A stretch of DNA of 15,861 nucleotides from Kocuria sp. (GCF_030530945.1 NZ_JAUMTZ010000019.1:1-15861); one strand, 5' to 3'; counted from the first letter of the stretch, positions 7,174 through 14,184 are shown. The notes: generated from the sequence alone by a model not told the origin. Program-made: numbers and translations.

Positions 7174-8394
7174 ATGACCCACCCCACCGCCACCCTGCCG
7201 GGACTCGCCACCCGTGCAATCCACGACGGCCAGCAGCCCGACCCCACCACCGGCGCCGTGGTGCCGCCCATCTACCAGACCTCCACGTTCGTGCAGGACG
7301 GCGTCAACGAGTTCCGCGCCGGGGGCCACGAGTACAGCCGCGGGTCCAACCCCACGCGCAACGGCTTCGAGGAGCAGCTCGCGTCCCTGGAGGGCGGCAC
7401 CCGCGCCTTCGCCTTCGCCTCGGGCATGGCCGCGGAGGACGCGCTGCTCCGGGCCGTCCTGGCCCCCGGTGACCACGTGGTCCTCGCCTCGGACGTCTAC
7501 GGCGGCACCTTCCGCCTGGTGGACCAGGTGCTCTCCCGCTGGGGTGTTGAGCACAGCGTGGCACCCACCGCCTCCGCCGACGACGCCGCGACCGCCGTGC
7601 GCCCCGGCGCCACCCGGGTGGTGTGGCTGGAGACCCCCTCCAACCCGCTCCTGCGCATCGCGGACATCGCCGCATGGGCGGACGTGGCGCGGGACGCCGG
7701 TGCCCTGCTGGTGGTCGACAACACCTTCGCGACCCCCGCCCTGCAGACCCCCCTCACCCTGGGCGCACACGCGGTGGTGCACTCGACCACCAAGTACATC
7801 GGCGGCCACTCGGACGTGCTGGGCGGCGCCGTGGTGGTGGGGAACGCCGAGTGGCAGGGACGGCCGCTCGCGGAGCTGGTCGCGTTCCAGCAGTTCGCGT
7901 GCGGCGCGGTGGCCGGTCCGTTCGACTCGTTTCTGGCCGCCCGTGGCCTCAAGACCCTGCCGCTGCGCATGGAGCGCCACTGCGCCAACGCGCTGGCGGT
8001 GGCCCGGTTCCTGCGGTCCCGGGAGGACGTCCTGGAGGTGAACTACCCCGGCCTGGAGGAGCACCCGCAGCACGAGCTGGCCGCACGCACCCTGCGGGGC
8101 GGGTTCGGGGGTGTGCTCTCCTTCCGCCCCGCCGGTGGCGCGGCCGCGGCGCACGAGTTCGTGAAGGCCTCCCAGCTCTACAGCCTGTCGGTGAGCCTGG
8201 GCGGGGTGGAGTCCCTGGCGTGCGTGCCCCGCAGCATGACGCACGCCTCCCGCGTGGGCACCCCGTACGAGGTGCCGGAGGACCTGGTGCGGCTGTCCGT
8301 GGGGATCGAGGACATCGCGGACCACCTGACGGACCTGGGGCGGGCGCTGGAGACGGCGGTTGGCGCGTGCCTCCAGGGCGCACACGCGGGGTAG
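7174..8394 (+). CDS. metB: Cystathionine gamma-synthase (or gamma-lyase)
   Basis: PLP-dependent transsulfuration enzyme, 406 aa, near the family's usual 380-400. Seen in order are TRAIHDGQQPDPTTGAVVPP (13-32), YSRGSNPTR with Y54 and R56, FASGMAAEDAL, SDVYGGTFRL, LETPSNPLL, VVDNTFATP, and HSTTKYIGGHSDVLGG with PLP lysine K207. The C-terminal VSLGGVESLACVPRSMTH supplies the substrate-binding region. The biosynthetic role (MetB: activated homoserine plus cysteine to cystathionine) is favoured over gamma-lyase because the gene sits in a SAM-regulated methionine operon. The sequence families overlap, so the direction is inference. The ATG at 7174 has a GAGACGAGGA region at 7156-7165 and is 39 bases after metY. 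No metC (beta-lyase) gene is in the window. Confidence 0.86.
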   Translation: MTHPTATLPGLATRAIHDGQQPDPTTGAVVPPIYQTSTFVQDGVNEFRAGGHEYSRGSNPTRNGFEEQLASLEGGTRAFAFASGMAAEDALLRAVLAPGDHVVLASDVYGGTFRLVDQVLSRWGVEHSVAPTASADDAATAVRPGATRVVWLETPSNPLLRIADIAAWADVARDAGALLVVDNTFATPALQTPLTLGAHAVVHSTTKYIGGHSDVLGGAVVVGNAEWQGRPLAELVAFQQFACGAVAGPFDSFLAARGLKTLPLRMERHCANALAVARFLRSREDVLEVNYPGLEEHPQHELAARTLRGGFGGVLSFRPAGGAAAAHEFVKASQLYSLSVSLGGVESLACVPRSMTHASRVGTPYEVPEDLVRLSVGIEDIADHLTDLGRALETAVGACLQGAHAG

Positions 8395-8417
8395 GCGGGA
8401 ACCCGCCCCTGCCGTCC

Positions 8418-8457
8418 GCGGCACGGGGGTCCCACCGCTGGGTCACCCCCGTGCCGC
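8418..8457 (+). terminator. Hairpin terminator at the end of the met operon (no U-tract)
   Basis: GCGGCACGGGGGT (8418-8430) is the perfect reverse complement of ACCCCCGTGCCGC (8445-8457), a 13-bp stem with a 14-base loop, 23 bases after the metB stop. The outer 11 bp are identical to the inner core of the hairpin at 1404-1457, pointing to a recurrent terminator type in this genome. Confidence 0.75.
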
Positions 8458-8521
8458 GCCGCACGGCACCCGGGCGACCCAGCGGCGTCGCCCGCGGCTG
8501 CGTGCCCCACCGCAGAGCCAC

Positions 8522-8532
8522 TAGACTGGGGA
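8522..8532 (+). promoter_or_regulatory. Candidate -10 region for the glycosyltransferase pair
   Basis: TAGACT at 8522-8527 fits the TANNNT -10 consensus and sits between the met-operon terminator and the GTG at 8609, giving a leader of about 75 bases. No good -35 is evident. The 11-mer TAGACTGGGGA (8522-8532) occurs again on the - strand just upstream of the P450 gene (13336 down to 13326). Confidence 0.45.
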
Positions 8533-8608
8533 CGAGAAAACACGGGCCGCACGCCCCGCCGACACCGTCGCCGGGCACTGCCGAGGACGACGTCGAGGAG
8601 CACATCGG

Positions 8609-9829
8609 GTGAAGGTCGCTGTATCCGCGATCGGCAGCCGCGGGGACGTCGTTCCGTTCGCGCACCTGGCGGACCGGTTCGCGGCCGCGGGCCACGAGGT
8701 CACCGTGGTCACCCACGAGTCCGCGCGGGACGTGCTGCGCACGGACGCCCGCGTGATCCCCGTGGCCAGCGACCCCCACTCCCTGATGGCCGGTCCGGCG
8801 GGTCGCGCCGCCCACCACTGGACCCCGTGGGAGCTGAACCGCTCCCGGGACCTGTTCGCGGACTTCCTGCACTCCGGCTACGCACCCGCCCGTGAGGCGC
8901 TGCGGGACGCGGACGTGCTCGTGGCCTCCACCTTCTCGATCGCCGCCGTCCACGCCGCCCTGCAGCAGGGGGTCCCGGTGGTGCGGGCGCACATGTGGCC
9001 CGAGTACCCGGGCCTGGACGGCCCCATGCCCCTGCTCCCCCACTCGGGCCGTGCCCCGGTCCCCGCCCGACGGGCCGCCCGGCGCGCCGTGCGCCGCGTG
9101 GAGCCGTACCTGGGTGGGGTGGCCGGGCGGTGGCGGCGCGGGCGCCTGCACCTCTCGGCGCGCCACCCCGTGGGCCTCACCACCGCGACCCTCGGCACCC
9201 TGTACGCCTTCAGCCCGCACATGCTCCCCGCCCCGCCCCGGGAGGGCACCGTCACGGGCTGGTGGACGGGTCCCGAGGACCGCGCCGCCCTGAGCGCCCC
9301 CGTCGCGGACCTGCTCTCCTCCGGGGACTGGGTCTACCTGGGTTTCGGCTCCATCCAGCGCGGCAGCCCGGCCGCCGTGCTCGACGCCGCCGGGGAGGCC
9401 TGCGAGCGCGCGGGCGTCCGCGCCGTGGCCCAGCTAGGGGACCTGCGGGGACCCGTGCACCCGCGCATCCACTGCATCGGGGACCAGCCCCACGAGGCGC
9501 TGTTCCGCCGCGTGCGCGCGGCCGTGCACCACGGGGGCGCCGGTACCACGGCGGCCGCCGTGCGGGCGGGGGTGCCCTCCGTGGTGGTCCCGCACTTCGC
9601 GGACCAGTTCTACTGGGGTGCCCGGCTGCACGCCCTGGGGGTGGCCCCGCGGCCGCTGCGGCGGGGCTCCCTGTCCGGTGCGCGCCTGGCCCCGTTGCTC
9701 CGGGAGGCCCTGGAGCCGGCCGTGGGCGCGCGCGCCGAGCTGCTCGCCGAGCGCGTGCGCGGGGAGGACGGCTGCGGGCGCGCGGTGGCCCAGGTGGAGC
9801 AGTGGCTGGCCCCGGCAGGACCGCGGTGA
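8609..9829 (+). CDS. GT-B glycosyltransferase, UGT/sterol-glucosyltransferase-like
   Basis: A 406-aa family GT1-type enzyme that would move a sugar from a nucleotide sugar to a small lipophilic acceptor. The N-terminal acceptor domain starts with AIGSRGDVVPFAHLADRF, the SRGD-type motif of sterol 3-beta-glucosyltransferases and macrolide-type enzymes. The C-terminal donor domain has VYLGFGSIQRG, then HHGGAGTT (307-314) and PHFADQFYWGARL, the classic nucleotide-sugar signature. There is no signal peptide or helix, so it is cytoplasmic or membrane-associated. The GTG start is supported by GAGGAG at 8595-8600. Its stop overlaps the start of the GT39-like gene by 4 bases, so the two are coupled. 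CrtX of other bacteria belongs to this superfamily and carotenoid genes lie 4-7 kb away, so a carotenoid or hopanoid/sterol-like acceptor is possible but unproven. Confidence 0.85.
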   Translation: MKVAVSAIGSRGDVVPFAHLADRFAAAGHEVTVVTHESARDVLRTDARVIPVASDPHSLMAGPAGRAAHHWTPWELNRSRDLFADFLHSGYAPAREALRDADVLVASTFSIAAVHAALQQGVPVVRAHMWPEYPGLDGPMPLLPHSGRAPVPARRAARRAVRRVEPYLGGVAGRWRRGRLHLSARHPVGLTTATLGTLYAFSPHMLPAPPREGTVTGWWTGPEDRAALSAPVADLLSSGDWVYLGFGSIQRGSPAAVLDAAGEACERAGVRAVAQLGDLRGPVHPRIHCIGDQPHEALFRRVRAAVHHGGAGTTAAAVRAGVPSVVVPHFADQFYWGARLHALGVAPRPLRRGSLSGARLAPLLREALEPAVGARAELLAERVRGEDGCGRAVAQVEQWLAPAGPR

Positions 9830-11304
9830 GCGCAGGGCAGGACATCCCCCGGGCCGGGTCCACGGCGCTCCCGGCCACCGTGTCCCCGCTGCGGATCGCC
9901 GCGGCGCCCATGGTCGCGGTGACCGGGGTGCTGCTGCTGGTGGCCGGGCGCTACGGTCCGCACTGGGACGAGCTGTACTTCCGGATGCTGCCCCTGCGGT
10001 GGTGGTACGTGGACCAGCCCCCGCTCACGGTGTGGCTCTCGTGGCTCGCCGCACGGGTCAGTGAGGACATCTGGGTCCAGCGCCTGCCCGCGGTTGCCGC
10101 CGCGGCCGCCGGGGCCCTGGTGGCGAGCCTGTTCCCCCGGGCCCTCGGTGCCGGGCCCGCCACGCAGCGGCTCGCCGCGTGGGCGCACGCCTTCACCGTC
10201 TACCCCCTGCTGATGGGGCACATCTTCACCACCGGCGCCCTGGACCTGCTCGCGTGGGAGCTCGTGGTCCTGTTCGTGCTGCGCGCCGCCCAGGGGCACC
10301 CGCGCTTCCTCGTCTGGGCAGGTGTGGTGGCGGGAGTGGCGGCGTGGAACAAGCTGCTCGTCGTGGTGCTGCTGGGGGCGCTGTTCGTCTCCCTGTGCCT
10401 CACGTGCCGGTGGCTGCTGCGCACACCCCAGGCGGTGGTGGGCGCGGGCCTGTTCCTGGTGCTCGCCGCACCCCAGCTGTGGGCGCAGCTGAGCCACGGG
10501 ATGCCCATGTCCCAGGTCTCCGCCGGGCTGGTGGCGCAGCAGGGAACCTTCGTGCGCCTCGTGCTCCTGCCCACCCTCGCGCTGTTCGTGGGACCGCCCC
10601 TGGTCCTCGTGGTGCTGCACGGTCTCCTGGACCCGTGGCGGGACCGGCAGAGCGGCCCGCAGCGCGCCGCGCGCTTCCTGCTGCCCACGGTCGCGGTGGT
10701 GGTGGTCTTCACCCTGGTCTCCCCCTCCCAGCCGCACTACCCCATGGGTGCGCTGCTGCCCGCGCTGTCGCTCGGCTGGGCAAGCCCCCGGTTGCGACGG
10801 CGCTGGGGCCGTTCCCGGCGCACCGTGGTGGTCGCCGCCAACTCCGCCGTGGCCTGCCTCATTTGCCTCCCCGTGCTCCCGGCCGCCCAACCCTGGGTGG
10901 GAGCCCAGTCCCTGGTCAACCCCACCGTGCGGGACCAGCTCCACTGGCCCGAACTGGCCGGGGAGGTGACGGGCGCCCGGGAAGCCGGGGAGGACGTCGT
11001 CGTGGACAGCTACGCCCTGGCGGGTGCCGTGGACCGCTACGGCAGCCCCGCGGACCGCGCCGCGCTGCACTCCGGGCACAACGGCCTGTGGGAGCTGGGG
11101 CCCCCGAGCTCACGGCGCGTGATGCTGGTGGGCGAGCACGCCACGGCTCAGCGCAGCGCCTTCGCCGCGTGCGTGCCGGGACCGTCGCTGCGCAACGGCC
11201 CGGTGGTCCACCCCGAGCTCCAAGACGTGCCCGTGCTGCACTGCGAGGGTCCGCGGGAGGACTGGCAGAGCCTGTGGCCGCGCTTCCGCCGGATCAGCGG
11301 CTGA
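9826..11304 (+). CDS. GT39/ArnT-like membrane glycosyltransferase
   Basis: A 492-aa multi-spanning protein of the PMT/ArnT (GT-C) type, which uses polyprenyl-phosphate sugars to glycosylate lipids or proteins on the outer face of the membrane. After a first helix (about residues 23-40) comes HWDELYF (46-52) with the D48-E49 pair expected in the first outer loop, followed by DQPPLTVWLSWLA (63-75), both hallmarks of the family. About eight or more hydrophobic helices run to residue ~365, followed by a soluble C-terminal domain of about 125 residues. The start is the GTG within the GTGA overlap with the upstream glycosyltransferase stop (9826-9829), with GCAGGA at 9815-9820. The frame is open upstream to 8995, but that part is a shadow. 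Substrate is unknown. The 3' end overlaps the opposing DUF998-like gene by 11 bases. Confidence 0.82.
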   Translation: MSAGQDIPRAGSTALPATVSPLRIAAAPMVAVTGVLLLVAGRYGPHWDELYFRMLPLRWWYVDQPPLTVWLSWLAARVSEDIWVQRLPAVAAAAAGALVASLFPRALGAGPATQRLAAWAHAFTVYPLLMGHIFTTGALDLLAWELVVLFVLRAAQGHPRFLVWAGVVAGVAAWNKLLVVVLLGALFVSLCLTCRWLLRTPQAVVGAGLFLVLAAPQLWAQLSHGMPMSQVSAGLVAQQGTFVRLVLLPTLALFVGPPLVLVVLHGLLDPWRDRQSGPQRAARFLLPTVAVVVVFTLVSPSQPHYPMGALLPALSLGWASPRLRRRWGRSRRTVVVAANSAVACLICLPVLPAAQPWVGAQSLVNPTVRDQLHWPELAGEVTGAREAGEDVVVDSYALAGAVDRYGSPADRAALHSGHNGLWELGPPSSRRVMLVGEHATAQRSAFAACVPGPSLRNGPVVHPELQDVPVLHCEGPREDWQSLWPRFRRISG

Positions 11305-12016
11305 CGCCCACCGCACGGTCCCTGCCCACGAGCACGCTCCCCGCCTCCAGCACCAGCGCGAGCAGCAGTGCGCCCACGATCACGAGTTCCCCGGCGCCGC
11401 GCGGCACCGTGCCGTCCGGCAGCCTGCTCACGGCGGCGAAGACGAGCGCGACGCTCGCGAGCACCACGCGCGCGCCGCGGCGGCGGTGCAGCCACGGTGT
11501 GCCCGGGCGGATCCCCGAGAGCAGGAACCCCAGGGCCGGGACCACGAGCGCGAGCACCACGGCCGTGAGGTGCAGTCCCGCGCGGTTCCCGGCGGGAAAC
11601 ACCCCGGTGGCCACCAGCCCCGCGCCCATCACGACGACGCCGCCGGCCAGCACCCTTCCCCACCGCTCCACCAGGCATGCCCCCGCGGCCGCGAGCAGGA
11701 CACCGGTGAGGGCCAGCCCCGTGTTGAACAGGACGTGGTTCGGGGAGCAGATCCACCGGCCACCGCGCACACGGCAGGCGCCGTCCCCGAGGTCGCTGAC
11801 CATGTTCTGGTACCAGACGTAGGCGGTGTCCGCGGTGGAGAGGGTCACGGCCACGGCCACCGCGAACACGAGCACCGCGGCAAGCACGAGCAGCGCCCCG
11901 AGCCGGGCGCGCGAGCGCCTCGACGCCCCGGCCCCGAGGGCCGCCCGGTTCGGCGAGGACGTTCCCGCTCCCGGTTCCTGGGCGGGCCGTGCCGCGCCCC
12001 CGGCAGAACGGTTCAC
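11294..12016 (-). CDS. DUF998-like six-helix membrane protein
   Basis: A 240-aa integral membrane protein that I place in the DUF998 family by layout and by VSDLGDGAC followed by CSPNHVLFNTGLALTGVLL. Function is unknown. An Arg/Ala-rich cytoplasmic N-terminus of about 38 residues precedes helix 1 (about 40-62). A loop of about 30 residues contains two cysteines ten residues apart (CRVRGGRWIC), and five more helices follow to residue ~230. The start is GTG at 12016-12014, overlapping the P450 stop in a GTGA junction, so translation is coupled to the P450. The frame stays open upstream to 12325, but that segment is the P450 in another frame. Six helices with a Cys-bearing outer loop would suit a membrane partner, transporter or redox-linked protein, but the sequence does not say which. 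Confidence 0.72.
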   Translation of the reverse strand: MNRSAGGAARPAQEPGAGTSSPNRAALGAGASRRSRARLGALLVLAAVLVFAVAVAVTLSTADTAYVWYQNMVSDLGDGACRVRGGRWICSPNHVLFNTGLALTGVLLAAAGACLVERWGRVLAGGVVVMGAGLVATGVFPAGNRAGLHLTAVVLALVVPALGFLLSGIRPGTPWLHRRRGARVVLASVALVFAAVSRLPDGTVPRGAGELVIVGALLLALVLEAGSVLVGRDRAVGVSR

Positions 12017-13311
12017 GACGCCGCGCCCGTCGCCCTCCGCGTCGCGGGGTCGGAAAGCGCTCCGGAAGGCGTGCCCGAGGTGCTGTCCGGGGTCGTGCCC
12101 GGGGTCGGGAACCGCAGCCCTAGTCCCCGCAGGGTGTAGCCCTCGATGAGGTTGTCCCGCTCCAGGGTGGGGGCCTGCACCAGCACGGGGTCGTGGCTCA
12201 GCAGCCGCAGCAGGAAGCGGTCCGTCTCGGTGATGGCCAGGGGGCGCCCGGGACACTTGTGGGCGCCGTCGCTGAAGCTCATGCCGGTGGCGTCCACCCC
12301 CGGGGGCATGGACCGGCCGGGGCACAGACCCGTGGGGTGCTCACCCACCTCCTGCGGATCCGTGTTGGTCTGGCGCACGCACACGTCCACGAGGTCCCCG
12401 GCCGGGATGGTCCAGGTGGACCCGCCGTCCGAGACCTCCACCGGCTCCTGCACCCGTCGGTACAGGTGGCCCACCACGGGCTCCAGGCGCAGGATCTCGT
12501 GCAGGACCGCGAAGCGCTCCTTCTCCCCTGCCACGAGGTACCGGGCGCGCAGCCGGTCGTCCTCCAGCAGGTGCCACGCGGCCATCACGATGAACTCCCG
12601 GGTGGTCACCATCCCCGCGGTGCCGTAGGTCATGCACTCCACCAGGATGTCCGCCGTGGAGTACCCCTCGGCGAGGAGGTGGCTGACGACGTCGTCCGCC
12701 GGGTTCCTGCGCAGCGCCCGGATGGCGGGGCGCACGTCCGCGAGGTAGAAGCGGATGATGGGCACGAGCCCGTTGAAGGCCGCCCGGGCCCACTGCGCGC
12801 GGGTGCGGCCGTAGTCCGGTTTGGTGATGTCCAGCGGCGGCTGGTTGAAGAAGCTCACCAGCCGGCGGCACATGCCGTCCAGGGAGGAGTGGTTGATGCC
12901 CACGATCTCGCGGGTGACGTCCACGCTGAAGCGCAGCGCCAGCTCGTCCAGCAGGCACGTGTCCCCGGAAGCCGCGGCCGCGTCCACGAAGGAGACGGCC
13001 CGGGACTCGATGCCGGGCACGTGGCGCCGGGCCACCACGGCGGGGGCGAAGAACCGTGCCACCTTCTTGCGCTGCTCGTCGTGCAGCGGCCCGTCCGAGA
13101 CGAGGATCGGGTGGTGGCGGAAGAAGCCCGTGGGGATCTTCTCGGCGGTGAAGCCCGCCTGCGTGGTCGCGTGGCGGGCCTGGAGCACCTGCCGTGCCGC
13201 CGTGAGACCCCGGATCCGCCACACGGAACCGGTGTGCTCCACCCGGGGCTCCACCGCCTCCCCGGGCTTGCGGGACCGGCGGACGTCGGACTGATCGACC
13301 ACGTTGTGCAT
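12013..13311 (-). CDS. Cytochrome P450 monooxygenase
   Basis: A 432-aa soluble bacterial P450. Heme thiolate C353 lies in FSDGAHKCPGRP, matching FxxGxxxCxG. The K-helix ExxR is E272-R275 (HEILRLEP), and the I-helix oxygen-activation motif is AGMVTT (232-237). No membrane anchor is present. The C-terminus has a Thr/Ser/Pro/Arg-rich extension of about 30 residues. The ATG at 13311 follows AGGAAAGG directly; a GTG three codons in would have a better-spaced ribosome site and cannot be excluded. It is divergent from crtYc-crtYd-crtU and coupled to the DUF998-like gene. Hydroxylation of aryl carotenoid rings, as attributed to a P450 in Brevibacterium making 3,3'-dihydroxyisorenieratene, is the natural hypothesis. 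It is inference from location. Redox partner genes are not in the window. Confidence 0.93.
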   Translation of the reverse strand: MHNVVDQSDVRRSRKPGEAVEPRVEHTGSVWRIRGLTAARQVLQARHATTQAGFTAEKIPTGFFRHHPILVSDGPLHDEQRKKVARFFAPAVVARRHVPGIESRAVSFVDAAAASGDTCLLDELALRFSVDVTREIVGINHSSLDGMCRRLVSFFNQPPLDITKPDYGRTRAQWARAAFNGLVPIIRFYLADVRPAIRALRRNPADDVVSHLLAEGYSTADILVECMTYGTAGMVTTREFIVMAAWHLLEDDRLRARYLVAGEKERFAVLHEILRLEPVVGHLYRRVQEPVEVSDGGSTWTIPAGDLVDVCVRQTNTDPQEVGEHPTGLCPGRSMPPGVDATGMSFSDGAHKCPGRPLAITETDRFLLRLLSHDPVLVQAPTLERDNLIEGYTLRGLGLRFPTPGTTPDSTSGTPSGALSDPATRRATGAAS

Positions 13312-13325
13312 CCTTTCCTGCGGGC

Positions 13326-13336
13326 TCCCCAGTCTA
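13326..13336 (-). promoter_or_regulatory. Candidate -10 region of the P450-DUF998 operon
   Basis: On the - strand TAGACT (13336-13331) fits TANNNT and is followed by GGGGA, repeating exactly the 11-mer at 8522-8532. Transcription would start near 13325, leaving a very short leader of about 14 bases before the P450 ATG. The -35 region is GC-only and shows no consensus. Confidence 0.45.
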
Positions 13337-13388
13337 CGGCGGCGGGCTCTGCCCCGGCCCCGGCCGGGTGGCGCGCGGAGGGGTGACG

Positions 13389-13415
13389 CCCCGGGCTGCG
13401 GGGCCTGCCCCGGGG
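13389..13415. promoter_or_regulatory. Inverted repeat next to the crtYc -10 (possible operator)
   Basis: CCCCGGG (13389-13395) and CCCGGGG (13409-13415) are exact reverse complements separated by 13 bases, with arm centres 20 bp apart, about two helical turns. The right arm touches the candidate -10 box of crtYc, so a bound regulator would block polymerase. The DNA here is extremely GC-rich and both arms are near-palindromes, so chance is a real alternative. No regulator gene is encoded in the window. Confidence 0.3.
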
Positions 13416-13421
13416 TAGGGT
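13416..13421 (+). promoter_or_regulatory. Candidate -10 box of the crtYc-crtYd operon
   Basis: TAGGGT fits TANNNT and lies 33 bases before the crtYc ATG at 13454, giving a leader of about 26 bases from a start near 13428. It is the only TANNNT-like element well placed in the 142-base divergent region on this strand. No -35 consensus is present. Confidence 0.4.
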
Positions 13422-13453
13422 TGAGGCCACTGCCCGGCACAGGAAGGAAGTCC

Positions 13454-13843
13454 ATGGACCACGCCCAGTACCTGGTGCTGATGGGTCTGTGCGTCGCGAT
13501 CACCCTGCCCCTGGAGTTCATCGTGGGCGTGCGCGTCTACCGGCGTCCCAAGCGGCTGCTGATGGTCATGCTGCCGGTGGTCGTGCTGTTCGTGGCGCGG
13601 GACCTCTGGGGCATCTACCGCGACCACTGGTTCTACAACCCACGCTTCATCACCGGGATCCACCTGGGCCGCCTGCCGCTCGAGGAGCTCGTGTTCTTCA
13701 TCGTGATCCCCGTCTGCGGTCTGCTCACCCACGAAGCGGTCGCCAAGATCCTCCGTCTGCTGCGGGAGCCCGGACAGCTGCGGTTCCGGTGGCCGGACGG
13801 GCTGGTCCGCGAGTCCCCGAGGGCGGGTGACACGGATGCCTGA
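13454..13843 (+). CDS. crtYc: Lycopene cyclase subunit, CrtYc/CrtYe type
   Basis: A 129-aa membrane protein of the lycopene cyclase domain family, one half of the heterodimeric cyclase found in actinobacteria. Three hydrophobic helices lie at about residues 6-26, 35-55 and 79-97. The conserved acidic motif PLEELVFFIVIP is at 75-86 with E77 and E78. The ATG at 13454 is preceded by AGGAAGGA (13441-13448). It overlaps crtYd by 8 bases, and the two proteins should form one membrane enzyme. With CrtU downstream, the product is most likely beta-ionone rings (CrtYc/Yd function, lycopene to beta-carotene). The C50-carotenoid cyclases (CrtYe/Yf) are close relatives, but no lycopene elongase gene is visible here to favour them. 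Confidence 0.86.
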   Translation: MDHAQYLVLMGLCVAITLPLEFIVGVRVYRRPKRLLMVMLPVVVLFVARDLWGIYRDHWFYNPRFITGIHLGRLPLEELVFFIVIPVCGLLTHEAVAKILRLLREPGQLRFRWPDGLVRESPRAGDTDA

Positions 13844-14159
13844 GTACACGCTCCTCACCATTCTCGGTGTCATCGCCGTGGTGCTCCTGGAGCTGCTGTG
13901 GGCCAAGACCGGGATCTTCCGCTCCGCCCGCTACTGGATCGCCATGGTGATCGTCGAATCCTTCCAGATCCCCGTGGACGGATGGCTCACCAAGCTCTCC
14001 AATCCCATCGTGCTGTACAACCCCGATGCCTTCTCACAGGTGCGCTTCCCGTGGGACATCCCCATCGAGGACTTCGGCTTCGGGTACGCCATGGTCACCT
14101 TGACGCTGATTCTCTGGCGCAGGGCGGGCATGCGGGAACCCTCCGTCACCCCGGAATGA
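13836..14159 (+). CDS. crtYd: Lycopene cyclase subunit, CrtYd/CrtYf type
   Basis: A 107-aa partner of the preceding cyclase subunit. It has helices at about residues 4-23, 33-47 (shorter, amphipathic) and 79-95, and the conserved acidic motif FPWDIPIEDFGFGYAM with P76-I77-E78-D79, equivalent to PLEE in CrtYc. The ATG at 13836 has GGGTGA (13825-13830) at good spacing. A GTG at 13827, in frame three codons earlier, has no room for a ribosome site and is less likely. The 8-base overlap with crtYc suggests equal production of the two subunits. Confidence 0.85.
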   Translation: MPEYTLLTILGVIAVVLLELLWAKTGIFRSARYWIAMVIVESFQIPVDGWLTKLSNPIVLYNPDAFSQVRFPWDIPIEDFGFGYAMVTLTLILWRRAGMREPSVTPE

Positions 14160-14184
14160 CCCCCACCGTCCCGCACCGTGGGGG
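14160..14184 (+). other. Weak stem-loop between crtYd and crtU
   Basis: CCCCCAC (14160-14166) pairs with GTGGGGG (14178-14184) around an 11-base loop, starting directly at the crtYd stop. There is no T-run. The rest of the 148-base gap to crtU (14185-14307) holds no recognisable gene or promoter. The stem may attenuate or separate crtU expression from the cyclase genes. Confidence 0.35.

Noticed and set aside
8995..9825. In-frame upstream extension of the GT39-like gene inside the glycosyltransferase gene
   Set aside because: It is the out-of-frame reading of a well-supported GT1-type gene. The GTG in the GTGA overlap at 9826 starts just before the first membrane helix and has a ribosome site.
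12017..12325. Upstream extension of the DUF998-like gene inside the P450 gene
   Set aside because: It is a shadow of the P450 C-terminal coding region, including the heme-loop area. The GTG at 12016 gives a sensible start at the P450 stop.
13304..13453. 50-codon upstream extension of crtYc over the divergent promoter region
   Set aside because: The extension is Arg/Pro/Gly-rich, overlaps the P450 start, and the ATG at 13454 has a strong AGGAAGGA ribosome site and begins the first helix.
13454..14159. C50-carotenoid (decaprenoxanthin/sarcinaxanthin) cyclase reading of the two cyclase genes
   Set aside because: CrtYe/Yf and CrtYg/Yh are close relatives and cannot be excluded by eye, but no lycopene elongase (crtEb/crtE2) gene is present and the adjacent CrtU-type enzyme requires beta-ionone rings. 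The CrtYc/Yd reading is therefore preferred.
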